Shown: in pieces, positions 29,717-38,122 of the stretch
Numbering within the stretch: the first letter of the stretch is position 1
How the letters are laid out: each line of letters opens with the position of its first letter
Assembly (NCBI RefSeq): GCF_020884795.1
Contig: NZ_BBZF01000016.1
Span: 205,586 to 269,585 of the forward strand
Length of the DNA stretch: 64,000 bases
Direction of reading: 5' to 3'
DNA from: Micromonospora okii
Lineage (GTDB): Bacteria; Actinomycetota; Actinomycetes; Mycobacteriales; Micromonosporaceae
Program-made: the position numbers and the translations under genes
The notes under the pieces: model-generated
Told to the model about the DNA's origin: nothing
Seen by the model: only the letters and a program-made list of their open reading frames with translations
The model's database searches: none

Positions 29717-30722
29717 GAACATCCTCGAGGTCCGTGACCTGGTCAAGCACTACCCCGTCACCCGCGGTGTGGTGTTCAAGAAGACCATCGGTCACGTCAA
29801 GGCCGTCGACGGGGTCTCGATGGAGCTGCGCTCCGGCGAGACGCTCGGGGTGGTGGGCGAGTCCGGCTGCGGCAAGTCGACGCTGGCCCGCGTCCTGATG
29901 AACCTGGAGCGGCCGACCGCCGGCAGCGTGCTCTACAAGGGGCAGGACATCTCCAAGCTGTCCGGTGGCGCGCTGCGGCGGCTGCGCCGGCAGATCCAGC
30001 TCGTCATGCAGGACCCGTACACCTCGCTGAACCCGCGGATGACGGTCGGCGACCTGATCGGCGAGCCCTTCGAGATCCACCCCGACGTGGCACCGAGGGG
30101 CAGCCGGCGGCAGAAGGTCAAGGAGCTGCTCGACCTGGTCGGGTTGAACCCGGAGCACATCAACCGGTACCCGCACCAGTTCTCCGGCGGCCAGCGGCAG
30201 CGCATCGGCATCGCCCGCGCGCTCGCCCTGCGCCCGGAGATCATCATTTGCGACGAGCCGGTGTCGGCCCTGGACGTGTCGATCCAGGCCCAGGTGATGA
30301 ACCTGCTGGAGAAGCTCCAGGACGAGTTCGGCCTGTCGTACGTCTTCATCGCCCACGACCTGTCCGTGGTCCGGCACCTGTCGGACCGGGTCGCGGTCAT
30401 GTACCTCGGCAAGATCGTCGAGATCGGCACCGAGGACGAGATCTACGAGCGGCCGACCCACCCGTACACCCAGGCGCTGCTGTCGGCGGTGCCGGTGCCG
30501 GACCCGACGCTGCGCGACCAGAAGGCGATCATCCGGCTGACCGGCGACGTCCCCTCGCCGGTCAGCCCGCCCTCGGGCTGCCGGTTCCGCACCCGGTGCT
30601 GGAAGGCGCAGGACGTCTGCGCCGAGCAGGTCCCGCTGCTGGAGATCCGCTCCGGCTCGGACCACCCGAGCGCCTGCCACTTCGCGGAGAAGCGCGAGAT
30701 CGTCGCCACCCACGAGGCGTGA
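29709..30722 (+). CDS. oligopeptide ABC transporter ATPase, DppF/OppF type
   Basis: 337 residues. Walker [10 protein letters not shown], signature [16 protein letters not shown], Walker [19 protein letters not shown], and the C-terminal region [15 protein letters not shown]-terminal [27 protein letters not shown] is characteristic of OppF. GTG start inside the end of the preceding gene, indicating coupling. With the DppD-type subunit it forms the heterodimeric motor of the importer. Confidence 0.94.
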   Translation: MTENILEVRDLVKHYPVTRGVVFKKTIGHVKAVDGVSMELRSGETLGVVGESGCGKSTLARVLMNLERPTAGSVLYKGQDISKLSGGALRRLRRQIQLVMQDPYTSLNPRMTVGDLIGEPFEIHPDVAPRGSRRQKVKELLDLVGLNPEHINRYPHQFSGGQRQRIGIARALALRPEIIICDEPVSALDVSIQAQVMNLLEKLQDEFGLSYVFIAHDLSVVRHLSDRVAVMYLGKIVEIGTEDEIYERPTHPYTQALLSAVPVPDPTLRDQKAIIRLTGDVPSPVSPPSGCRFRTRCWKAQDVCAEQVPLLEIRSGSDHPSACHFAEKREIVATHEA

Positions 30723-30762
30723 GCCTCACGGGCTGACCCGGCCCCGCACCGTACGACCCCCG

Positions 30763-30798
30763 ACCGCCTGCCGGCGTCCCACGACGCCGGCAGGCGGT
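30763..30798 (+). terminator. terminator of the oligopeptide ABC operon
   Basis: Perfect 15-bp stem ACCGCCTGCCGGCGT / ACGCCGGCAGGCGGT, loop CCCACG, followed by TCTTCAT. Confidence 0.92.
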
Positions 30799-30842
30799 TC
30801 TTCATACCCGCCCCGCCCGCCCCTCACGTTCCCGCAGATTCT

Positions 30843-30884
30843 CGGAAAGCGTGGCCTCCAACGCGGCGGAGGCCACGCTTTCCG
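30843..30884. terminator. second, bidirectional terminator before chorismate mutase
   Basis: Perfect 17-bp stem (CGGAAAGCGTGGCCTCC and its complement) with an 8-nt loop. It insulates the ABC operon from the convergent chorismate mutase gene ending at 30938. Confidence 0.92.
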
Positions 30885-30937
30885 TGTTCTTGTGCGGTCG
30901 TCGAGCGGGGGAGCGGGGCGACCGCGGGGGTGGGAGG

Positions 30938-31570
30938 TTACAGCGGGCCGCGGCCCGCGCGGAGCAGGAGCAGGGCCAACTGGGTGCCGTCCGCGCCGAG
31001 GGACTCCCGGAACCGCTCCAGGATCTCCCGTTCGCGCGACAGCACCAGCCGGGTGCCCCCCGAGGCCATCCGGGTGGTGCCCACCTCCCGGGAGAGCGCG
31101 GCCCGCTCCTGCCACAGCTCGACGAGGGTGCGGTCGATCTCGTCGATGCGCTCCCGGATGGCGACGATCCGCGTGGCCGCCGCCGAGTCGTCGGTGCCGG
31201 TCCGGGTCGGCCCCGTGGCCGCCGCCGGTCCGTCGCTCCCGTCGTCGCCCGGGTCCTCGGCTGCGGAGCCCGGGTCTCCGGCCAGGGAGCCCGCGTCCCC
31301 GGCCGCCGAACCAGGCTCTCCGGCTGCCGAGCCCGCGTTCCCGGCTGTCGAGCCCGGGTCTCCGGCCGCCGAACCAGGCTTCCCGGCCGCCGAGCCCGCG
31401 TCTCCGGCTGCCCGGCCCGTGTTCCCCACGCCGGGGCCGCCCGCGTCCGAGGGCCCGGTGCCCAAGTCGCCCGGGCCCGCGTTGCGCGCGTCCGCGCCGT
31501 CGATTCCCCGGTCGTCCTGCGCGCGGGACCACACCAGGCTGCCGTTCTGCTCCACCACGTCTGTCATCAT
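30938..31570 (-). CDS. AroQ-class chorismate mutase with heptapeptide-repeat N-terminus
   Basis: 210 residues. The C-terminal roughly 85 residues form an AroQ helix bundle (RERIDEIDRTLVELWQERAALSREVG ... SREREILERFRESLG), which converts chorismate to prephenate, the branch to Phe and Tyr. The N-terminal part is unlike any chorismate mutase. About eight imperfect 7-residue repeats of the type GSAAGDP (residues about 52-107) are encoded by 21-bp tandem repeats, preceded by an acidic Gly-rich segment. Either of two adjacent ATG codons could start translation. Upstream lies an apparent Phe/Tyr attenuation leader. Confidence 0.85.
   Translation of the reverse strand: MMTDVVEQNGSLVWSRAQDDRGIDGADARNAGPGDLGTGPSDAGGPGVGNTGRAAGDAGSAAGKPGSAAGDPGSTAGNAGSAAGEPGSAAGDAGSLAGDPGSAAEDPGDDGSDGPAAATGPTRTGTDDSAAATRIVAIRERIDEIDRTLVELWQERAALSREVGTTRMASGGTRLVLSREREILERFRESLGADGTQLALLLLRAGRGPL
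31250..31420 (-). repeat. 21-bp tandem repeat array inside the chorismate mutase gene
   Basis: About eight diverged units, for example CCGGCTGCCGAGCCCGCGTT and CCGGCCGCCGAACCAGGCTT, each encoding one GSAAGxP/A heptapeptide. The preserved reading frame and divergence between units suggest repeated slippage under coding constraint. Confidence 0.8.
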
Positions 31571-31612
31571 CGCCGTCCCCCTCGGACGTCGGGCCCGGTG
31601 CCCGGATCCCGG

Positions 31613-31706
31613 GACGAAAATGCCCCGGGCTCTCCAGAGCCCGGGGCTTTCGTAGGTCTGATCTGATCAGGCGCGACCTACGGCTGCCGGACTCCCGGTG
31701 CCGTAG
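31613..31706 (-). promoter_or_regulatory. predicted transcription attenuator of chorismate mutase
   Basis: On the minus-strand transcript: hairpin A (CUACGGC at 31706-31700 with GCCGUAG at 31684-31678, plus an inner CCGG/CCGG); hairpin B (CGUAGGUC 31682-31675 with GACCUACG 31658-31651), which shares five bases with A; and terminator C (GCCCCGGGCUC / GAGCCCGGGGC, 31647-31622, then AUUUU). The bases GAGUCCGG (31694-31687), buried in hairpin A, can pair with CCGGGCUC (31644-31637) of C with B nested between, forming an antiterminator. The Tyr codons of the leader frame lie in the left arm of A. All pairings were found by eye. Confidence 0.65.
31615..31647 (-). terminator. attenuator terminator hairpin upstream of chorismate mutase
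   Basis: 11-bp all-GC-rich stem with a UGGA loop followed directly by A and four U residues on the minus strand. It lies between the leader frame and the structural gene, where it can only act as a premature terminator of that gene. Confidence 0.75.
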
Positions 31707-31732
31707 TAAAAGTAGAAGCGCTGACCGAACAC
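31667..31732 (-). CDS. Phe/Tyr-rich leader peptide of chorismate mutase
   Basis: Smallest frame: GTG at 31732, 21 residues, stop TGA at 31669-31667. Residues 5-11 read RFYFYYG from codons CGC TTC TAC TTT TAC TAC GGC; TTT is a rare codon in DNA this GC-rich. A longer version starts at a GTG at 31792 inside repeat R3 (41 residues). No strong ribosome binding site precedes either start. Five consecutive aromatic codons upstream of an enzyme of Phe/Tyr synthesis parallel the E. coli pheL leader of pheA. Inference: ribosome stalling here reports the charged tRNA-Phe and tRNA-Tyr supply. Confidence 0.6.
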   Translation of the reverse strand: MFGQRFYFYYGTGSPAAVGRA

Positions 31733-31778
31733 GTCGTCGAGTATGCCGACCCGCCGGCCCGCTCCGCAAGGACTCGCG

Positions 31779-31834
31779 GTGAGAAGGGGCACCTTCTCTA
31801 CCTCAGGCGTTAACAAGGTGCCCCTCCTTACACC
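31779..31834 (-). repeat. dispersed twin-hairpin repeat, copy R3
   Basis: On the minus strand it begins directly after the stop codon of the 5'-nucleotidase gene (TGA at 31837-31835) and runs in the same orientation: GTAAGGAGGGGCACC, TTAACGCCTGAGGTAGAG, AAGGTGCCCCTT. It separates the nucleotidase from the chorismate mutase leader. Confidence 0.87.
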
Positions 31835-33685
31835 TCAGCCGAGGCGGGTGATGCGGTTGCCCGGGCCCGGGGCGATCGGGGCGCCGCTGCCCAGGTACGC
31901 CACGAGCGCGTCCACGTCGAACCCCTTCGCCGTGGTCCGGCCGGTGCCGGCCGTCAGCTCGGTGAAGCCGTCGCCGCCGTTGGCCAGGAAGTCGTTCGTG
32001 GTGACCCGGTAGCTGGCCGCCGGGTCGATCGGCGTCCCGTGCAGCGCCAGGGCGCTCACCCGGGAGCCCGCCGGGGCGGTGCTGTCGTACGAGTAGGTCA
32101 GCCCGGCGGAGACCTGGAGGATGCGCCGGGAGGTCTGCCCCTTGAAGCCGACGAACTGCTGCTCCAGCACGTTCTTGAGCTGCGCCCCGGTGTACGTCTG
32201 GGTGACGATCAGGTTGTTGAACGGCTGGACGGTGAACGCCTCGCCGTACGTCACCTCGCCCGGGTCCTCGCCGCCGGCCGACGCCCCGTACGCCAGGGGG
32301 GCCCGCACACCGCCCGGGTTCATCAGGGCGAGCTGCGCCCCGTCGCCGGCGGTGTAGGCGAGCTGCGCGTCGGCGATCACGTCGCCGAGCGGGATCTCGC
32401 CGTTGGGCAGGGCGTCGCGGCCGATGTCCGCGCTGATCCGGCCGACCACCCGGTTGGCGATCGGGGCGACCGCCGCGCGGTACTTGTCGGCCAGCGCCTT
32501 CGCGCCCGCGTCGACCAGCTCGGGGTTACGGACGTAGACGTTGGGGGCGCTCTCCTTCCAGGTGCCGTCGGCGTTGCGGACGCCGTTCTCCACGATCACG
32601 TTGCGGGCGGTGATCCCGGTGAACCGGCCGGTGCGCCGGTCGAGGGAGTAGTCCACGTCGGTGACGATCTGGCCGTTGTTGCCGGCGCTGGTGACCACGG
32701 TGGGCGCTCCCGAGGAGTTCGGCAGCGAGCAGGAGTAGAAGCGGTGGGTGTGGCCGGAGACGACCAGGCCGAACTCGGGCCGCAGGCCGCGCACGATGTC
32801 CACGATCGGGCCGGAGAAGTTGGCGCAGTCGGAGACGCCCGGGGTGCTCGGCGGCGGGGACTGCGCGCCGCCCTCGTGCACCAGCAGCACCATCGCCTTG
32901 ACGCCGAGGAGCTTGAGCAGGCCGCCCCACTTGTTGGCGGTCTCCACCTCGTCGGCGAACCGCACGGAGCTGATGCCGGCCGGGTTGACGATGCCCGCGG
33001 TGCCCTCCAGGGTGAGGCCGACGAAGCCGACCGGCACGCCGCCGACGAGCCTCACGTCGACCGGGGGCAGGACCGGCAGGCCGGTCTTCTTGCTGACCGT
33101 GTTGGCGGCGAGGTAGGTGAACTTCGCCCCGGCGAAGCCGTCCCCGTCGGCGCAGCCGTCGACGGGGTGGCAGCCGCCCTTGTTCAGCCGGACCAGCTCG
33201 TCGACGCCCTCGTCGAACTCGTGGTTGCCGACCGAGCTGACCTGGAGGCCGATCTCGTCCATCAGCTCGATCGTCGGCTCGTCGTGGAACGCGGCGCTGA
33301 CCAGCGGGGTCGCCCCGACCAGGTCGCCGGCGCCGACGGTGGTGGTGGTCCGCCCCTCGGCCCGGGCCTCGGCGCGGAGCTTCTTGAGCCAGGTGGCGAG
33401 GTACTCCACGCCGCCGGCCGGGGTGCCGTTCACCGTCGCGCCGCTGCCGCCGGGCGGGTCGATGGCGCCGTGGAAGTCGTTGTAGCTGAGGAAGTTGCCC
33501 TTGGCTTCCTGGCCGAGGGGCTTGGCGTAGGAGACCGAGACCGGGGTGAGGGCCGCCTCCGGGTCGGTGGCCGGGGCCGGCGCGGGCCGCGTGGCGGCCG
33601 GCAGCGTGGCGACGACGGCCAGTGCGAGGGCTGGCGCGGCGAGGTGACGCAGCACGGCCCGACCGCGCGAGCGCGGTTGACTCAT
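31835..33685 (-). CDS. secreted 5'-nucleotidase / metallophosphatase (UshA-like)
   Basis: 616 residues. Sec signal peptide (about 1-40). Calcineurin-like phosphatase domain with FLSYNDFHGA, VGAGDLVGATP, SVGNHEFDEG and VVSGHTHRFYS metal-site motifs, then a 5'-nucleotidase C-terminal domain (NPGGVRAPLAYG, GEAFTVQPFNNLIV, TTNDFLANGGDGF). It should hydrolyse extracellular nucleotides to nucleosides for uptake. Lone gene; the start ATG is preceded by a weak ribosome binding site. Confidence 0.93.
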   Translation of the reverse strand: MSQPRSRGRAVLRHLAAPALALAVVATLPAATRPAPAPATDPEAALTPVSVSYAKPLGQEAKGNFLSYNDFHGAIDPPGGSGATVNGTPAGGVEYLATWLKKLRAEARAEGRTTTTVGAGDLVGATPLVSAAFHDEPTIELMDEIGLQVSSVGNHEFDEGVDELVRLNKGGCHPVDGCADGDGFAGAKFTYLAANTVSKKTGLPVLPPVDVRLVGGVPVGFVGLTLEGTAGIVNPAGISSVRFADEVETANKWGGLLKLLGVKAMVLLVHEGGAQSPPPSTPGVSDCANFSGPIVDIVRGLRPEFGLVVSGHTHRFYSCSLPNSSGAPTVVTSAGNNGQIVTDVDYSLDRRTGRFTGITARNVIVENGVRNADGTWKESAPNVYVRNPELVDAGAKALADKYRAAVAPIANRVVGRISADIGRDALPNGEIPLGDVIADAQLAYTAGDGAQLALMNPGGVRAPLAYGASAGGEDPGEVTYGEAFTVQPFNNLIVTQTYTGAQLKNVLEQQFVGFKGQTSRRILQVSAGLTYSYDSTAPAGSRVSALALHGTPIDPAASYRVTTNDFLANGGDGFTELTAGTGRTTAKGFDVDALVAYLGSGAPIAPGPGNRITRLG

Positions 33686-33832
33686 GGTTGTTCTCCCAAA
33701 ATCGGGTACGGGGGAGGATCCGGGGTTTCACCGGCCATCGTGATGGATGGGGGACGCCGCGCGCCAGAGCCGGTCGGGTGACGGCTTGGTCTCTTCGGCT
33801 GCGCGCGGTCGGGAAGTGTCCGCCCGGCGGCA

Positions 33833-33838
33833 TAGACT
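33833..33838 (+). promoter_or_regulatory. possible -10 of pcrA (near-leaderless transcript)
   Basis: TAGACT nine bases before the helicase ATG and no ribosome binding site between, the pattern of leaderless actinobacterial transcripts. Confidence 0.35.
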
Positions 33839-33847
33839 CGCCCTGCG

Positions 33848-36277
33848 ATGCAGCCTCTCTTCGACATCCCCGCGTCCCCGCCCGAGCCCTCGCCCGCGTC
33901 GGCACCGCCGCGCCGGCCCGGCCCGGCCGTCCGCCTCGACCCGCAGGCGCTGGTGGAGGGCCTCAACGGGCCCCAGCGCGACGCCGTCATCCACGCCGGC
34001 TCGCCGCTGCTGATCGTGGCCGGCGCCGGCTCCGGCAAGACCCGCGTGCTCACCCACCGGATCGCGTACCTGCTCGCCGCCCGGGACGTGCACCCCGGCG
34101 AGATCATCGCGATCACGTTCACCAACAAGGCCGCCGGCGAGATGAAGGAGCGGGTGACCGATCTCGTCGGCCCGCGCGCCCGGCTGATGTGGGTGTCGAC
34201 GTTCCACTCGGCCTGCGTGCGCATCCTGCGCGCCGAGCACGAGCACGCCGGCCTGAAGTCGACCTTCTCGATCTACGACGCCGACGACTCGCGCCGGCTG
34301 ATGCAGCTCGTCGCCCGCGAGCTGGACCTCGACCCGAAGCGCTATCCGGCGCGCGGGCTGGCCGCCCAGGTCTCCAACCTGAAGAACGAGCTGGTCGACC
34401 CGGAGGAGTTCGCCGGGCGGGCGAAGGGCCCCAACGAGCGGGCCCTCGCGGAGGCGTACACGCTCTACCAGCGGCGGCTGCGCGAGGCGCACGCGCTGGA
34501 CTTCGACGACCTGATCATGACGACGGTGCACCTGTTCCAGTCGCACCCGCACGTCGCCGAGGGCTACCGCCGCCGGTTCCGGCACGTCCTCGTCGACGAG
34601 TACCAGGACACCAACCACGCCCAGTACACCCTGATCAAGGAGCTGGTCTCCGGCACCGAGGGGGTCGAGCCGGCCGAGCTGTGCGTGGTCGGCGACGCCG
34701 ACCAGTCGATCTACGCGTTCCGGGGCGCGACGATCCGCAACATCCTGGAGTTCGAGCGGGACTTCACCGACGCCCGCACGATCCTGCTGGAGCAGAACTA
34801 CCGCTCCACCCAGACCATCCTCAACGCCGCCAACGCGGTGATCGACCGCAACACCTCCCGCAAGCCGAAGCGGCTGTGGAGCGACGCCGGGGCGGGCGAG
34901 CAGATCGTCGGGTACGTCGCCGACACCGAGCACGCCGAGGCGGACTGGGTGGGTCGGGAGATCGACCGGCTGGTCGACGAGGCCGCCGCGCGCCCGGGCG
35001 AGGTGGCGGTCTTCTACCGCACCAACGCGCAGTCCCGCGTCTTCGAGGAGGTGTTCATCCGGGTCGGCCTGCCGTACAAGGTGGTCGGCGGGGTGCGCTT
35101 CTACGAGCGCAAGGAGGTCCGCGACGCGCTGGCGTACCTGCGGGCGGTGGTCAACGACGACGACACGGTGAGCCTGCGCCGGGTGCTGAACACCCCCCGC
35201 CGGGGCATCGGCGACCGCGCGGAGGCCTGCGTCGAGGCGCTGTCGAGCCGGGACCGGATCTCCTTCGGCGCGGCGCTACGCCGGGCGAAGGACGCGCCGG
35301 GCATCTCCACCCGGGCCGCCAACGGCATCGCCGATTTCGTGGCGCTGCTCGACGAGGCGCGGGAGCTGGCCGCCACCGGCACCCCGGAGGAGGTGCTGGA
35401 GGCGCTGCTGACCCGCTCGGGCTACCTCACTGAGCTGGAGGAGAGCCTCGACCCGCAGGACGCCGGCCGGGTGGACAACCTCCAGGAGCTGGTGAGCGTC
35501 GCCCGGGAGTACACCGAGCGGATCGAGGCGCTGGGGGCCGAGGGGGAGCGGGCCACCGTGGCCGGCTTCCTGGAGCAGGTGGCGCTGGTGGCCGACGCCG
35601 ACCAGATCCCCGACCAGCCCCGCTCGGCGTCGGGCGACGCCGAGGCCGACGACGCCCAGCCGCACCCGGGCGTGGTCACCCTGATGACCCTGCACACCGC
35701 CAAGGGCCTGGAGTTCCCGGTGGTGTTCCTCACCGGCCTGGAGGACGGCGTCTTCCCGCACCTGCGCTCCCTCGGCGACACCCGGGAGCTGGAGGAGGAG
35801 CGCCGGCTGGCGTACGTGGGCATCACCCGGGCCCGGCAGCGCCTCTACCTGTCCCGCGCGGTGACCCGCTCGGCGTGGGGGCAGCCGGCCTACAACCCGC
35901 CGTCACGGTTCCTGGAGGAGCTGCCGCCGGAGCTGGTCCGCTGGGAGCGCACCGAGGGGACGTACACCTCGTGGGGCGGCGGTGGCGGTGGCGTCGGCGG
36001 GCGCGCGGACCGCGTCCCCGGCGGCTTCGCGGGGGGCACGCCCAAGGCGGCGCAGCTCGCGAAGCGCCTCGGCGTGGACGGCAGCCGGCTGGCCACGGCC
36101 AGCGAGCTGCCCCAGGGGCCCAAGGTGGCGGCGGGGGACCGGGTCAACCACCAGCGGTACGGCCTGGGCCGGGTGCTCGCCGTGGAGGGGCACGGCCCGG
36201 GGGCGCGGGCGCAGATCGACTTCGGCGACCAGACGATGTGGCTGGTGCTGCGGCACGCCCCGATCGACAAGCTCTGA
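33848..36277 (+). CDS. pcrA: ATP-dependent DNA helicase PcrA/UvrD
   Basis: 809 residues. SF1A 3'-5' helicase for repair and replication-transcription conflicts. Motif Q/I GLNGPQRDAVIHAGSPLLIVAGAGSGKTRVL, motif II VDEYQDTN, motif III GDADQSIYAFRGA, motif IV EQNYRSTQTIL, motif V VTLMTLHTAKGLEFPVVFLTG, motif VI YVGITRARQRLY. A Gly-rich linker leads to a C-terminal Tudor-like tail (GDRVNHQRYGLGRVLAVEG ... IDFGDQTMWLVLRHAPIDKL) that binds RNA polymerase in PcrA relatives. Confidence 0.96.
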   Translation: MQPLFDIPASPPEPSPASAPPRRPGPAVRLDPQALVEGLNGPQRDAVIHAGSPLLIVAGAGSGKTRVLTHRIAYLLAARDVHPGEIIAITFTNKAAGEMKERVTDLVGPRARLMWVSTFHSACVRILRAEHEHAGLKSTFSIYDADDSRRLMQLVARELDLDPKRYPARGLAAQVSNLKNELVDPEEFAGRAKGPNERALAEAYTLYQRRLREAHALDFDDLIMTTVHLFQSHPHVAEGYRRRFRHVLVDEYQDTNHAQYTLIKELVSGTEGVEPAELCVVGDADQSIYAFRGATIRNILEFERDFTDARTILLEQNYRSTQTILNAANAVIDRNTSRKPKRLWSDAGAGEQIVGYVADTEHAEADWVGREIDRLVDEAAARPGEVAVFYRTNAQSRVFEEVFIRVGLPYKVVGGVRFYERKEVRDALAYLRAVVNDDDTVSLRRVLNTPRRGIGDRAEACVEALSSRDRISFGAALRRAKDAPGISTRAANGIADFVALLDEARELAATGTPEEVLEALLTRSGYLTELEESLDPQDAGRVDNLQELVSVAREYTERIEALGAEGERATVAGFLEQVALVADADQIPDQPRSASGDAEADDAQPHPGVVTLMTLHTAKGLEFPVVFLTGLEDGVFPHLRSLGDTRELEEERRLAYVGITRARQRLYLSRAVTRSAWGQPAYNPPSRFLEELPPELVRWERTEGTYTSWGGGGGGVGGRADRVPGGFAGGTPKAAQLAKRLGVDGSRLATASELPQGPKVAAGDRVNHQRYGLGRVLAVEGHGPGARAQIDFGDQTMWLVLRHAPIDKL

Positions 36278-36284
36278 GCCGGCG

Positions 36285-36319
36285 ACGGCCCGGCCCGGCG
36301 TGCTGCCGGGCCGGGCCGT
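36285..36319. terminator. terminator after pcrA
   Basis: Perfect 15-bp stem ACGGCCCGGCCCGGC / GCCGGGCCGGGCCGT with a GTGCT loop, 8 bp after the stop. It also faces the convergent M23 gene ending at 36337. Confidence 0.9.
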
Positions 36320-36336
36320 TCCCGTTCGGGCGTGGC

Positions 36337-37278
36337 TCAGCAGGCCACGGCGATGCCCCGGGCGCGCAGGAACGGCGCCGGGTCGATCTGGTTCCACATC
36401 GCGCCCTGGTGCACCTCGAAGTGCAGGTGCGGGCCGGTGGAGTCGCCGGTGGAGCCCTCGTAGCCGATGACCTGGCCGGTCTTCACCCTGTCGCCCTCGG
36501 CGACCGTGGTGCGGCTCTGGTGTGCGTAGTGGGTCAGGTAGCCGTTGCCGTGGTCGACGAAGACGGAGATGCCGTAGCCGTCGCCGACGTCGCCGGCCTT
36601 CACCACGGTGCCCGCCTTGGCGGCGTGGATCGGGGTGCCGGCGGGCAGGGCGAAGTCGATGCCGGCGTGCTGGGTGCCCCACCGGGGGCCGTAGCAGGAG
36701 GTGATCTGCGCGCCGGCCATCGGGATCACCCAGGCCGGGGCGGGCTTGCTGGTCTTCTTGGCGGTGGGCTTCGGCTTGGGCCTGGCGGTGGCCTTCCTCG
36801 TCGGGGTGGGGCTGGCGCTCGACGGGCTCGGCGACGCGCTGGTGGGGCTCGGCGACGCGCTGGTGGGGCTCGCGGTGGGGGTGGGGGCGGTCGACTCGCG
36901 GACGGCGCGGTCGGCGCGCTCGGCGGCCTCGGCGCGGGCGGCGGCGTCGACGGCCACGGTGGTCGGGGCGGGGGTGTCGTCGCCGCCGGTGGTGGCGACC
37001 GCGCCGCCGACGAGGCCGAGCCCGACCAGAGCCGCCGCGCCGATGACCAGGCCGCGACCGGCGCGCCGGTCGCGCAGCCGGCGGCGGGCCGGGGCGTCGG
37101 GGGTGCTCTCGTTGCGGATGTTCTCTTCCTGCACGGGAACCTTCCACGTCTTCGAGGGGTCGGGGACCTCGAAATACTGGGGTTGGCGCCGGTGCCGGGC
37201 GGGTAGGGGGTTGGCGGGCCGGGCGGTCGCGCCGGGCGTGCGCCGTCCGTTGCGTCCCGCTGTCGACCCTTGCGTCAC
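36337..37278 (-). CDS. M23 (LytM-type) peptidase A, membrane-anchored
   Basis: 313 residues. A basic cytoplasmic N-terminus (about 75), one membrane helix (about 77-96), a short coiled segment (AAARAEAAERADRAVRES), a Ser/Pro/Thr stalk with SASPSP repeats, then the M23 domain: HAGIDFALP (first His and Asp ligands), LTHYAHQS and HLHFEVHQG (catalytic and metal His). Probably a peptidoglycan endopeptidase or an amidase activator outside the membrane. Ends in Cys. Paralogous to the next gene on the same strand. Confidence 0.9.
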   Translation of the reverse strand: MTQGSTAGRNGRRTPGATARPANPLPARHRRQPQYFEVPDPSKTWKVPVQEENIRNESTPDAPARRRLRDRRAGRGLVIGAAALVGLGLVGGAVATTGGDDTPAPTTVAVDAAARAEAAERADRAVRESTAPTPTASPTSASPSPTSASPSPSSASPTPTRKATARPKPKPTAKKTSKPAPAWVIPMAGAQITSCYGPRWGTQHAGIDFALPAGTPIHAAKAGTVVKAGDVGDGYGISVFVDHGNGYLTHYAHQSRTTVAEGDRVKTGQVIGYEGSTGDSTGPHLHFEVHQGAMWNQIDPAPFLRARGIAVAC

Positions 37279-37361
37279 GATAAATGATCATGGTGACGAT
37301 GACGCCGGTCACATCTGCTCGGGTGTCGTAGCACACATTTAGCCGGCAGAGGGCAAAAAGA

Positions 37362-37389
37362 ACCGCCCGGATCGGTCGATCCGGGCGGT
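37362..37389 (-). terminator. terminator of M23 peptidase B
   Basis: 12-bp stem ACCGCCCGGATC / GATCCGGGCGGT, 4-nt loop, followed on the minus strand by TCTTTTTG. A canonical U-tailed terminator, one of the few in this window. Confidence 0.93.
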
Positions 37390-37408
37390 CAACGGGCGAT
37401 GCGGAGCG

Positions 37409-38122
37409 TCAGGACCCCGACACGTCGCTGTAAAATGCCTCGACTTGCATCTTGATGTCCACTCCGCGGTCCTGGAGGTAGGGCACCGGGTCGAGCGGCT
37501 CCCCGTTGACATGCAGCTCCAGGTGCAGGTGCGAGCCGTAGGAGTGGCCGGTGTTGCCCACCAGCCCGAGCTGGTCGCCCGCCTCGACCTGCTGGCCCTC
37601 CTTCACGCTCAGGGCGGAGGAGTGGCCGTAGATGGCCTCGGTGCCGTCGGCGTGCTTGACGATCACCGCGTAGCCGTAGCCGCCGTACCAGCCGGCCTTG
37701 GTGACGGTGCCGCTGTGGACGGCGACGTACGGGGTGCCCTCCGGGGCGACCAGGTCGACGCCGGTGTGCAGCTTGTCCCAGCGCATGCCGTAGGGCGTGT
37801 TGAAGTCGTAGCTCTGCAGGGGCAGGAGCCAGACGTCCCGCTCGGAGGCCTCGCTGCTGCCTCCCCGGCTGTCTCGGGAGGCGCGCTCGGCGGCGTCCGC
37901 GCGGGCGGCGGTGTCCTGGCTGGTGAGGGAGGCCTGCCGGAGCTCGTCGAGGACCGTCGGGTTGACGCTCTTGGCGTCCGGCAGGGCTGCCGCGCCGAGC
38001 GCGACCATGCCGGCGCCCACGAACGCGGTGGTGACGACGGCGGCGTAGCGGCTACGCGGGGGGGTGGGTACGCGGCGGCGACCGCGATATCGATCGGGCT
38101 CAGACGACAGGCGCTGGCGCAC
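37409..38122 (-). CDS. M23 (LytM-type) peptidase B
   Basis: 237 residues. Basic N-terminus, a membrane helix or signal anchor (YAAVVTTAFVGAGMVALGAAAL), a segment AARADAAERASRDSRGG that echoes the same region of the neighbouring M23 protein, then the peptidase domain with HTGVDLVAPEG, AIYGHSS and HLHLELHVNG. All three metal ligands are present. GTG at 38122 is preferred because GGAGG lies seven bases upstream; the frame is open much further but only in low-quality sequence. Confidence 0.88.
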   Translation of the reverse strand: MRQRLSSEPDRYRGRRRVPTPPRSRYAAVVTTAFVGAGMVALGAAALPDAKSVNPTVLDELRQASLTSQDTAARADAAERASRDSRGGSSEASERDVWLLPLQSYDFNTPYGMRWDKLHTGVDLVAPEGTPYVAVHSGTVTKAGWYGGYGYAVIVKHADGTEAIYGHSSALSVKEGQQVEAGDQLGLVGNTGHSYGSHLHLELHVNGEPLDPVPYLQDRGVDIKMQVEAFYSDVSGS

